DNA from: Favolaschia claudopus | Lineage: Eukaryota > Basidiomycota > Agaricomycetes > Agaricales > Mycenaceae | DNA: 64,000 nt | Direction: 5' to 3' | Assembly: GCA_037176885.1 (NCBI GenBank) | Contig: JAWWNJ010000144.1 | Span: 496,001-560,000, forward strand | Shown here: piece after piece, positions 33,001 through 41,627 of the stretch | Numbering within the stretch: position 1 is the first letter of the stretch | Layout: each line of letters begins with the position of its first letter | Notes under the pieces: model-generated | What the model was told of the DNA's origin: nothing | Database searches by the model: none | What the model saw: only the letters and a program-made list of their open reading frames with translations | Made by a program: the position numbers and the translations under genes

Positions 33001-35254
33001 CATCGACCTTGTCCGTCTTTCCACTTCCAAGACTCGCGCCGCTCTCTCTGCTGACGCTAGAGTCTGTGTTATCTCGTCTCTCTCGAGTAACGATGCTGTT
33101 CGTACGCGACCGACGACCCGCAGCAGAACCCGAACGAAAGGTACCCTTGATTTTGTCCCAGGTGCTGATGGAGCCACTGTCCCAATTTCGTTTATTCACA
33201 TCATCCCAGTCAAACTCCGGCATTAGGGGAGAGCGATCCTGTGTCCGAGATGTCATCGACAGTCCCGTGGGGTACTGCTGAGGAGATGTAGAATCGTCGC
33301 TAGCTGTGCGGACCATCGAAGTTGGCTGAGACAGTGACTGGGATAGCGCAGTGACTGAAGAAGGCGATGGTGGAACCTGAGAAGGTACAATCTCTGGAGA
33401 AGTTTCCGACTCCACCACAATCCCTTTGGATTCGTATGAATTGCGGGGGGAGGTATCGTCGTACGCCTCGGGAGGTGAGAACTCAGCAGAAGACCTAGGC
33501 GATGGTCTATGCTCATAATCCTCCTCCTCCTCCTCCTCCTCGTCAACCACATCATCCTCTTCTCTCTCATCGTCGTCAATCGGCATACGAATCTCAGGCA
33601 CTTGAGGAAAACATTTGAGTTCGAGAAAAGACAGTGTGGTTGGATCCAACTCACCTGGAGACGCTATCCAACTGATCTGTCGGTCAAATTCGTCGTCGTA
33701 TGTACTCCTCAAAGGATACGAGTCTCCGGGGTACAGCACCTCCTCCTCCTCTTCGTCTTGGCTCTGCTTCTCCTGCAAAGGCACGTTGAAAGGGCTGCTC
33801 CGTATAGGATACTCGGGGGTGGGATGCCGACTAGAATGCGCGGAAAAGGCGGGAGGAGATGCCACGCGAACCGGCGAAGCGCGCACAGGAGACGCCCTGA
33901 CTGAAGATGCCCGAGCAATGTCCGGAAACAGGTCATTAAATAAATTCGGTGAATGTTTGCTATAGTCATAATTGAGTTGCGGGAGTTGTGGCGGGGTGGG
34001 TAGCCTCTTGAGCGGTGGAGGTAGACGCTGCTCCTCATCCTCATCTTCCACGACAACACTACGTCGTCGTGGCTGCTGTTGTTCCGGCTCAACTGGACTC
34101 TGTCGCAAAGATCGTACGGGAGCCGGACTCGCCCTGGCGGATGTCGAAGGAAGGGGAGGTAGATCCTCTTCCGACGGACTATGTGGAGTGACCGCACGAC
34201 TGAGTGGTGTCGGGAGGCGGGGCTCCAGAATACCGTCAAAGCTGCCGGGCAAAGGCGTCTGCGGAACGATAGGTGTATTAGGCGACGTCGAAATAAATTC
34301 GGAATCGGAGACGCCTGCTGTATTGGCGCTAGCATTAGCTGCTCCGGAGCCGCGTCGTGACCGCCTTCGTTTTCGCTTCGGCGTTGGTGACGGCGCGGTC
34401 CGTTCCTCGCCCCCGCTGCCCCCTGTTTCTGCCTCTGTCGGCTCCTTCGCAATACGGCCTCCAAGACGACTTAACATCAACTGCCGCGCTTCCTTACGCT
34501 GTTCCCCACCAGAAACGGTATTATTGCGGCCCAACTTGCCCGGGAGTGGCGGAGGTGTGGGGGACGGGGAAGGGTCATACGTCTCGGTGCCCCCGGTAAG
34601 TTTGTGCATGGCCATAGTGCGAGCAACAGCGGGGCTACCCACACTGTTAGAGCGAAAGAGACCTCTTTGCAAATCTTCGAGGGTTGGCAAGTTCGGTGTT
34701 GGTGGGCGCGTGCCAGGATAATACGGGGAGAATTCGAGTGCATTGGGAGTGGGAGAGCGTAGAATACGCGCGCGCGTTAAAGCCGCGAGGTTGGGGATAG
34801 GGGACGCTAACGCGAGCGGAGACGCGGCTTCGTCCTGAGAGGAATCACTGGGCACTAAGGGGCTCGCTGTCGGAGAAATAGCAGCTCTATTCCTCAGCTT
34901 CATATCCTTCGAGCCCCGGGAACGAGTGCGCGAACGCGAACGGCGCTTGGAGCGGCCAGAAGGGGAGGTTGTGGCGTCGTCTGTTGTGGGATCCAGGTCT
35001 TGAACGTCGTCAAGGGTGGGTGGGATAACGAGAGCTGTAGCGGGCTCTGGAGGCGGAGTATCGACGTCCTGTTCGTCTTCTCTGCGTTCATCGTCTGTGT
35101 TGACCTTCTCGCCTTCACTAACCGCCTCAGATGGATGCATTGGTGGGCGTCTTCCGTCTTTCATGCGAGGAAGCGATGCGGCCCGTTTGAGTTTCGCGAC
35201 GGCTTGGAGGCGCTGTTCGCGCTGCTGGTCCGCTACCGAGTTGTCTGGGTCCAT
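30080..35254 (-). CDS. Sec7-PH Arf guanine nucleotide exchange factor (Syt1-like)
   Basis: A single 1,724-codon exon from MDPDNSVADQQRE (35254); an in-frame ATG at 35281 is possible. The first 1,200 residues are disordered and rich in Ser, Pro and Arg, with an Asp/Glu run encoded by a CCT repeat (33520-33541). The Sec7 domain lies at about 1,245-1,415: LGQLLFKTLDLDRAKLGDYL, FRFVGIRVDKALRTFLLSL, ALDYLLDAFAGRWYEAN, VKAIVQLNEYLHGG and FVDAFRRLDARYLVSDGLLEE. A PH domain follows at about 1,490-1,565, ending HQWVVSLNRQI. Architecture matches fungal Syt1-type Arf-GEFs acting at Golgi or endosomes. The exact match of the Sec7 glutamate finger should be checked by alignment, since the domain is diverged. 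Confidence 0.82.
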   Translation of the reverse strand: MDPDNSVADQQREQRLQAVAKLKRAASLPRMKDGRRPPMHPSEAVSEGEKVNTDDERREDEQDVDTPPPEPATALVIPPTLDDVQDLDPTTDDATTSPSGRSKRRSRSRTRSRGSKDMKLRNRAAISPTASPLVPSDSSQDEAASPLALASPIPNLAALTRARILRSPTPNALEFSPYYPGTRPPTPNLPTLEDLQRGLFRSNSVGSPAVARTMAMHKLTGGTETYDPSPSPTPPPLPGKLGRNNTVSGGEQRKEARQLMLSRLGGRIAKEPTEAETGGSGGEERTAPSPTPKRKRRRSRRGSGAANASANTAGVSDSEFISTSPNTPIVPQTPLPGSFDGILEPRLPTPLSRAVTPHSPSEEDLPPLPSTSARASPAPVRSLRQSPVEPEQQQPRRRSVVVEDEDEEQRLPPPLKRLPTPPQLPQLNYDYSKHSPNLFNDLFPDIARASSVRASPVRASPVRVASPPAFSAHSSRHPTPEYPIRSSPFNVPLQEKQSQDEEEEEVLYPGDSYPLRSTYDDEFDRQISWIASPGELDPTTLSFLELKCFPQVPEIRMPIDDDEREEDDVVDEEEEEEEDYEHRPSPRSSAEFSPPEAYDDTSPRNSYESKGIVVESETSPEIVPSQVPPSPSSVTALSQSLSQPTSMVRTASDDSTSPQQYPTGLSMTSRTQDRSPLMPEFDWDDVNKRNWDSGSISTWDKIKGTFRSGSAAGRRSRTNSIVTRERRDNTDSSVSRESGASLGSGKTDKVDVATPLVNQAPLGVMQSGSASASAASLSQNASPFPAASSADLLKYQNVAKLFPFPGMKKLEEQRNRTKGMLTPSASTPDISTLFNGYDTDGGAPQATSSNTNTPMQSPEPRDRKLSHQASDTRLLDKYAQATSPPNSAAADIGYFNVPSPISPSTSTGSKLPMTLPGVKQWLNSRKKSSAANTPTSELGKLSPSASKKPSLSDLILRKENGLGREWEDGEIIPLSASESMFGKSAESRAMTPSPLPYAVPLTAPPSQSSFSQNTFSVSDTERTPKAKRVIASPPPVDVDETSYLMMDPPNPLPSPPDPLSATPDPSSSLSDYPAPSTSESSSTTSSHYSFGALRGDSGTQASFVLERLEENLSRGSRSPMWASAIDDPPRKLLLSSPVLQVVNANTVKDRFLFLFSDILVIAKALPDQDTGSDNRKIASQDRKFVVKSVVLLSQLRFNAERTDIQPKLGNYSTAPRNPMIRTFVYQFSKDMDHAITSLLSKSSTSDDALTLGQLLFKTLDLDRAKLGDYLSRRTSKVVLKAYVDSFRFVGIRVDKALRTFLLSLNVPSKMVYSNASALDYLLDAFAGRWYEANARIVAFDKDVANRLVKAIVQLNEYLHGGIAQEPGPTGFRSIASREFVDAFRRLDARYLVSDGLLEEIFESVRKERLSQARITSSGPPDIQIMIKRPLPTRLTYKVQSDPIILRIQQADPDLTIQLFGQDLVFDPPYLTFARSSEASFRVTGTSLGSKTMIMCRSGPNALKYSGLPLGHSLVVERSFMRNTFEMAFLNHCGLKRRYMFSVDDPLIRHQWVVSLNRQIDRALATPSSTLSGTSPGASKFHRAAETVAFRVLQQTLIGSDGLPDPSPGPFSSALQDLGSPRLNGNGNFRFPADRLAMEKDARISAHVRSKSRSQMYLRGAGRNELDLNNEGEFPTDDSYDPDLSLRIDGPVWSGRDIEMQCQQNSSIPLVLAFLQVGSPDHGQN
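33520..33541. repeat. trinucleotide (CCT) microsatellite
   Basis: Seven tandem CCT units inside the Sec7-PH gene, read on the minus strand as a run of Glu codons in a DVVDEEEEEEEDYE stretch. Length variation here would change only the acidic run. Confidence 0.9.
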
Positions 35255-35841
35255 TGTAGGGCCTAGGAAGTGGATAAGCACATAAAGAACAGGGCTTTGA
35301 AATTTTGAAGGAAGGTCTGACCGAGCCCAATGGCGGTATACAATACACCTGTAGATGGTAGAGACGATGAGATTTGGGAAAGAAGACGGGCGTTGAGACT
35401 TACCAGAGTGTTAACGATGCTCTGCTTGTACTTTCTCCGAGCAACGAATTTCAGGTGGCTGTGCCACACTCTAACTCAACCTCGCCTCGAGGCTTTCATA
35501 CGCCGTTTTCACAAGACTTGCGCGGGCCTCGCTTATGACTCTTCTCATATCTAGCCGATTCACAAATTACAATCTACTCATCCGTGAGGCAAGTCCTTAG
35601 TGCAAACATTTTCTTCCGCTTCTTTTGCTTCCGTCGGTGATGCACGAAATGGGCATAATTGAATCGACGACACCGTGACAGTGTAAGTATGGCGAGGAAC
35701 AAAGGAACATGAGCGGTGGGGCTATGTGTAAAGCCTAAATCGACGGAATCCGTGCCTCGGAGACCGATATCAAAATAACACCACCAATTTCCTCCTTCAT
35801 GAACCAGAGACAGAGTTCGCCGGCCAGTCTTCGCATAACGA
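35255..35841. other. 587-base gap upstream of the Sec7-PH gene
   Basis: Promoter and leader of the Sec7-PH gene plus the 3' end of the flavin reductase-like gene, both on the minus strand. Short open frames on both strands have no family resemblance. I see no further feature. Confidence 0.5.
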
Positions 35842-36929
35842 TCATGGAGGTGATGTGCCCCTCGCTTTGAGTAGTTCGTATGTCGGTTTAGCAGCCTTCC
35901 ACGACGTCCGTCCAAGGTCAAAACCTTCCATCAGACGGGCGTATGTAGTCCCCCCAAGTCGCGCAATGGGCCGCAATTTCGCAGGATCAACAGACACGCC
36001 TTCTTCATCCAACACAGACTCGTGTACATGTGCGGTCTTGATTAATCCGACCGCGAGCGTAGTTGTCGCGGTTTCCGAGTCCGGCGGCGACAAGTCTTTG
36101 AGAAAGTAGAGCTTCATAAAGGTTGGAACCGTATTTAGACAATAGACACCGATGGAGCATGGATCCAGACAGCAGACATACCTCGCACTCGAGGCTAACT
36201 GCACTCTCCTGCACACACGCCGGCTTAACGACAGTCTAATTCAATAGTGTCACTTCGCGGTCAAAGTAAATCCCCAAGGAAGAGAGAAGGGGTTGCACGT
36301 ACACTGGGCATCGGGGTAAGCCCACTCAGAATCCACTCGTCGATGGCGGCAGGTGCTTCCGCTGACGTGCAATTCGCCGCTTTCAGCGAACGCCTCGCTA
36401 ATAATGTTGACTGTGAATTCTTTTGTAGTCGCTATATTCTCCCGAGTATCTTTGAGACGTCTTTGGGATAGACTGAATGAAACACTGAGAAGGGGTGGGT
36501 TGTGTCCAACCATTGAGAAATAGCTTGATTTTTTCTTCGTTAACGATCGAGGAAAAACGTCGCGTGGAACGCGCAGACCTGAACGGCGCGAGGTTGGGAA
36601 CTCCGCTGCTAGAGAGAGATGATACCAATGCAATGGGACGCGGAATTATCGCAGAGGTGAGAAGCTTGTAGTGCCAAGTGTCCCTAGTTTTGTTATAGAA
36701 CGCATTGAGATACGTGGTGGGTCTACCTCGGGTTGATATGCGAGAAATCAAAAGATTTGCGAGGTACATTTGGGTCAAGCCATTGAGTAGACGCGCCATC
36801 GCCATAGGTCCAGTTGGGATTCGGTGGCTCTGTCAACTTGAAAGTAGCTTCTGGGTGGAACCGAGAGCGATGGCGAACGCGTTTGAGGGTGAGTGACAGC
36901 GCACGTCGCGTCGGAGGGCGAAGCAACAT
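35842..36929 (-). CDS. flavin reductase-like FMN-binding protein
   Basis: Member of the flavin reductase-like / flavoprotein oxygenase family (DIM6/NTAB). Start MLLRPPTRRALSLTLKRVR (36929) begins with an Arg-rich, amphipathic stretch that could target mitochondria. Then come FDFSHINPR, AFYNKTRDTWHYKLLTSAI, IPRPIALVSSLSSSGVPNLAPF, YFSMVGHNPPLLSVSFS (typical FMN phosphate loop region), LKDTRENIATTKEFTVNIISEAFAE, and RESAVSLECE-like and KLYFLKDLSPP segments. It ends RLGGTTYARLMEGFDLGRTSWK and ARGTSPP at 35842. Exons join in frame. The substrate cannot be told from sequence. Confidence 0.8.
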
Positions 36930-37030
36930 AATACACGAAATATTTGAGTCTACGTGTCGAGTTGAACGACGACGAACAAGCGGCCAATGGGAAGAGGCAG
37001 AATATAAATTGACACGGGATCGCGATCCAT
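36930..37030. promoter_or_regulatory. 101-base divergent promoter, flavin reductase / metal transporter
   Basis: Start codons of the two genes lie only 101 bases apart on opposite strands. Both products may act in mitochondria and in metal or redox metabolism, so co-regulation is plausible but is inference. If the transporter starts at a later Met (for example in LTMRRAHNK) the gap is wider. Confidence 0.5.
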
Positions 37031-38496
37031 ATGCCTCTATTACGGCTTCAACTTCGACCAGGACTTGGACGTCGACTAGCACGTCCAAACCGCCTTGGTT
37101 CCTTAGCTGGCGGACCCTCAACACGTCTCCAAAAGCTCCTGCCTCCTCCCCTCACCATGCGCAGAGCTCACAATAAACCAAATGAGCAGGAAAACGACCA
37201 CAGTCACTCCCACTCCCACTCGCATTCCCATTCTGCTTTCTCCAGTCACTCTCATGGCGCAGATTCTGCAGAAAGAGTTATGGCTGCTTTCAGTGGCGCC
37301 GGGGACAGAGGGAGCCAAATCACACTCGTCGGCCTATTCGCCAACATCGGTAGTTTGTCCGACGTGACCTTTGCGCTGGTCTGACCGCTCTTCAGGCCTT
37401 ACAGGCATCAAGGGTGTCGCTGGCTATCTGACGCACTCAACAGCTCTTATCGCAGACGCGGGGCACTCGCTCAGTGGTACGTCTCAATTAAATCCTGAGC
37501 ACTTTTGGTAGAATAGCGTTCCAGATCTACTCGGCGATGGTGTTACTCTCGTCTGCTGGCGACTTTCGCGTAAGGTGTGTTCTCTTTTTCTCAATCTACC
37601 AATGAACGACGCTCAACACGTCCATAAGCCGCCATCGGACACGTATCCTTTCGGGTTCGCCAAATTCGAAACTCTGGGAACCACCACAGTTTCCCTCTTG
37701 CTCATCGGCGGAGCACTAGGGTTGGGCTTCCACTCGTACCACCTCCTCCTTTCCGCTCTCACCGAAACCGCCGCCTCTTTACCCTCTGGCCCTCTACAAG
37801 AATTACTCACGAACGTTACAACTGCCGCCCCAGTACACGAAACCCACGCACACGCACACGTCCATGGCGTTGACCCCAACGCTGCCTGGTTTGCGGCGCT
37901 CGGAATAATCAGTAAAGAGTGGCTCTACAGGATAACGAAGAAAGTCGCGGATGAGGAAAACTCACCGGTACTTCTCGCGAATGCCATCCATCACCGCAGC
38001 GACGCGTACACGAGTATCGTCGCGTTCTTCGCCATTCTCGGGTCCTGGTGGGTTCCCTCTCTCCCCCTCGATCCCATAGGAGGTTCGTGTCTGTCTTGCG
38101 TCCAGAAAAAAATCAGCTCAATGCCTTGTCGCGAGTTCAGGTCTACTTGTCTCCGTCCTCATCCTACAACAAGGCGTCAGCCTGCTTCGCGGAGCATGGG
38201 ATGACCTCACCGACGCCGGAATATCATCGAACAAAAGGCAAGAGATCAAGCGTGCTCTTGACCCTCTCCTCGCTGCGTCCGCTTCCCCTTCAAGTTCCCC
38301 ATCTCTCCTCGCCATACGGCATATACGCGGCCGCCGCGCGGGCTCCCTCATCTTTGTCGATCTCACTGCGGAGGTACCCAAAACCCTCACTCTGCACGAC
38401 AGCTCATTGCTAGAAGAAGAAATTCTGCGCACTCTCAAGTCCGCGCGCAAGGAGGTTGCAGAAGTACGGGTAAAGTTTACAACAGTAGAAACCTGA
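37031..38496 (+). CDS. cation diffusion facilitator, mitochondrial metal transporter (MMT) type
   Basis: CDF family proton-coupled exporter; Mmt1/2-type members move iron or related metals in mitochondria. Start MPLLRLQLRPGLGRRLARP (37031) is Arg-rich and Ser/Pro-rich, like a mitochondrial presequence. A His repeat follows (NDHSHSHSHSHSHSAF). Helices include ITLVGLFANIGLTGIKGVAGYL. The metal site residues appear in ALIADAGHSLSDLLGDG and IHHRSDAYTSIVAFFAILG, i.e. the paired H-x3-D motifs of CDF proteins. A long His-rich loop lies between (ETHAHAHVHGVD). The C-terminal domain ends EVRVKFTTVET at 38496. Five short introns. Convergent with the NIPA-type gene (159 bases). Confidence 0.88.
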
Positions 38497-38655
38497 TTGC
38501 TTTCGGTTTTTTATTCCTCGACGTTATCGTGTGCGTTGTATTGTACAGTGTTTGTATTTTCATAGTTGCCTTTCCGTCCTTATAACCTCAAACTATATAC
38601 AGCATTACAGGGATTAGTACAGTATTGAGTGACCCGTCGTAAGATGATAGCTAAG

Positions 38656-40508
38656 CTACCGATGTATATGCTCTAAATTGTCGCGGAATGAGTGAGAAGC
38701 AGGTGAAGGAGGAGCGAAATCCTCCGCCTCCTCGTTGGCAGGAAGGAGACCCTCGCCTTCTTCTCCATGTAGCCTCTGCCTGCTCCCCCGGTTGACACTC
38801 TGTTGTCCAGCAGCGCCTTTATACAGCGGATGCTGGTGGTGATCAACGTCCTCGTCCTGGCCCTCCTCCTCTTCGCCGCTGTCCTCCCCATCGCTTGCAT
38901 CCCCGATCCGCCATAATTCTTCTTCGTCGCCGTCCACCATAGTCTCCTCGTCGTCCCGGTCATCCACTTTGGGTTTACTTTTGCCCTTCCGCGATGCGCC
39001 TTTGCGTTGACGCAGTTCTAATCGCGGGAAGCCAGCGGACCCCAACGCAGCGGCTGAGCGTGCTGAGAGTGAACCCGGCTCGGGTTTATGCGTCAACAGC
39101 ACCACTCCTGATATGAGAACGAATATTGATACGAAAATCAAGAACAGTGTCCAAGATTGGTACGAATCAACTTCGTTATTGAATATCTGCGTAAAGTTCA
39201 ACCTGTCAGCATAATTACGGACGGGCATGCCAAATAAATCTGACCAGAGAGTCCAAGAAGCCAGACGCCGTGTAAACGCCGTAAAATACGGGCACGACCA
39301 ATGTCGAGTCGTAGACCTTGAGGCCGCGCTGCAGAATTTTGATATATAAGGCTCAATACAATGAAAAAATCAGCGAAAAGAAATTACATTGAGGCAGATT
39401 ATCTGCATCACCGCCGTCACGGCCAGTAGAATGAAGGTGAAAATGGGAGCGACGTGCCCGAACTGGTTGCCTGGATTCTCGTGCGACAATGAGCCGGAGA
39501 TGAGTTTCACCCTGAAAGCGGCTGAGCAAGACGGCGGTTACAGCAAAACATCAACTCACGTTGCTTTCGCGAATACCAGACATCCACCAGCCAGCCCACC
39601 GCCGCAGCATGCCCAACCGATACCCAGAGTCCACGCGACTGTGGTGTCGTCCTTGGGTGCGGTCCACGCCTCTAGCCATTCTGAGAGCAGAGCCATAGAG
39701 GACCGCCCAAATTGTTGCACGGGTCCGATAACCCTGACAACAACACTTTGCTGCGAGCGCGGTGTTGAATCTGTAGTCCTGTTGGTCGGAAGACCCGGTG
39801 CGAAGGGAACAGCGTTCAGGTCCGACCGCGTAGCGAACACGGCGTCGAGTTGGCCGGTCGCAACGACAAGAAGGATGAGTGCGATGGCCATGAAAAAGAA
39901 GTAACCAAGCCAGCCTCCCCTTCGCCAGAGCGAGGTGAGATGGTCGACATCTGTTTCCTGGGCTAAACCACTATTGATCGAGCCGAACGCAACAATGCCA
40001 ACAACACCAAGCACGACGACAACTGTGCCCTGAGGACAAATCAAGTCGGCATAGCTTGTGATACGTTCAGAAACGGACTCACGTAAATGTCAGTACTGGT
40101 GACGGGTGTACCGACAAGGAAACGCGCAAAGAGGAAATTGAATACGAGGGATGACGAGCCCAGAGGGGCCACATATTCGGCACGCATATATTCCAGAGCC
40201 AAGGTGCTACCGATGAGCTGGGAAAGACTGCGCAAATGAGCCGCAGTTCAGATTTCGGGCAAAGATGAGATTGTTTACATGTAGAGCAGCATCCCGAGAA
40301 GCCATAGAGGTCGTAGCCAGTCTTTCCGACGCGAGGCCTTGGGTATGACACTAGTGCGGACATGGTCGAGTTTCGTGAGGTTGAGGCCGGCTGCGTTGAG
40401 TATACTGGCTAGCAAAATGATGGAGAGACCAATGATGAAAGCGACGACAGGATTCGCATGGCGGTTATGGTGGGTGGTGGGTGCAGTGGCTGGGGTCGTA
40501 GCGTTCAT
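38656..40508 (-). CDS. NIPA-type (DUF803) membrane transporter
   Basis: Resembles NIPA-like magnesium transporters of the drug/metabolite transporter clan. Start MNATTPATAPTTHHN at 40508. Helices: ANPVVAFIIGLSIILLASILNAAGLNL, RPLWLLGMLLYMLSQLIGST, YVAPLGSSSLVFNFLFARFLVG (the NIPA-like AP.GS hallmark), GTVVVVLGVVGIVAFGSI, GWLGYFFFMAIALILLVV, WTLGIGWACCGGGLAGGCLVFAKATVKL, and FTFILLAVTAVMQI. A final pair is VVPVFYGVYT and TLFLIFVSIFVLISGVVLL. The cytosolic tail is acidic and Gln/Gly-rich, ending at 38656. It carries a larger luminal loop (about 60 residues after AVFATRSD) than short family members. Confidence 0.82.
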
Positions 40509-40951
40509 TAAATGGGAAGCCCACCACGGGCGATAACTTCAAACCGTGCAACGGTGGAAGACGGTGGAAAGTGAGGGGAACGGAACGTCACAGGCGTGAC
40601 GTTATAAACTTTTCCAGCCGAGTCTTGGCAGTCAACCACCATCTTCCCCGCTTCCCATCTCTGACTCAACCGACCACCATGGCGATCTCATCATGATGCG
40701 GCATACACTCTCCTCCTCGCGTACAACGTCCTACTAGCACCAACCAGACAATTCGAAAAACCGCAACAATAATTCAAGAATTAATGCAAGTTCATAATGA
40801 ACTGGCCAATTTTGACATCTTCATTTCCGACTGGGTTCGCGCCGAAGACGTCAAGCACAGGTCCACTAGTCTTCCTTGCGTGGTTAGAACGGCCAGTACT
40901 TCAACTCCGTGTGCTACGTGACCAACAAGTCAGCCTCAACCCTCCCGCACC
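40509..40951. other. 443-base divergent region, NIPA gene / small membrane protein
   Basis: Holds the promoters of two divergent genes. GGAACGTCACAGGCGTGACGTT near 40580-40605 is a near-palindrome containing two CGTCA/TGACG half-sites, the core of bZIP (CRE-like) sites. A short open frame at 40785-40985 continues upstream of the small protein start but has no family resemblance. Confidence 0.45.
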
Positions 40952-41368
40952 ATGTCGATTCTTGTGCTGCTCTCTGTTTGTTTAGTCCCTGTTGTTGCCG
41001 ACCCCTGCATCGAGTAAGACCTCTCAGCGCCATCCAACATCGACTCAACCTCCTACTCCAGCTCCCATGAGCCCTGCAGTACGGCTCGTAGTCCTATCAA
41101 AGTTTTCGCCTCATTCTCCGCCATCTGTACGTGCCGCCCTCGTCCTATCCTGTCGCCGCGATTTACGAACCTCATTCTAGTGGTACTGCTGCTCATTCCC
41201 TTCCTACTCACCGCCCTGATTCGCTGGAGGCTACACAAAGCGCCACCCACGGCCGCTCCCATCTCATATACTTCAGCTGGCTCGAACCGAGTTCAATTAC
41301 CCTCCTACAGTGTCGAACTAGATTCCAAATTTCCCAAGGTCCCCCCACCGTCGTATAGCCCTTTCTGA
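40952..41368 (+). CDS. small type I membrane protein with two PY motifs
   Basis: Not in a family I recognise. Three exons (40952-41013, 41062-41126, 41181-41368) with GTAAGA and GTACGT donors encode about 104 residues. A signal peptide (MSILVLLSVCLVPVVA) is followed by a short outer part with two cysteines (DPCIDSHEPCSTARS), a membrane helix (ILVLLLIPFLLTALIRW), and a cytosolic tail with LPSYSVEL and terminal PPPSYSPF. LPxY and PPxY are WW-domain ligands, including those of the Rsp5/Nedd4 ubiquitin ligases. The intron phases (2 and 2) and the PY-rich tail support a real gene. Expression evidence would be decisive. Confidence 0.55.
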
Positions 41369-41627
41369 GAGCGCTATGCATATGATGTACAAAATCCATC
41401 CTCTGTATATCATTGTAGAAATCGGGCAATCGAAAAGTTTCGGCTGTGTACAGTAACACCAAGTAAACCAATTCCAGAGCATATGTGCGTGCAAATGCAA
41501 TCCAGTACGAACAAAGTACATCATCATGTAGCGAAGCGGCAATACAGTAACGGGCTGTCTAAAGCAATACATACAATAATGCGTGAATAAAGATAATAGT
41601 CGAAACCAAGCAAGTATCGTATCAAAG

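Noticed and set aside
33972..34721. A 249-codon plus-strand open frame.
   Set aside because: Antisense to the GC-rich disordered part of the Sec7-PH gene; low-complexity Gly/Arg/Ser content only.
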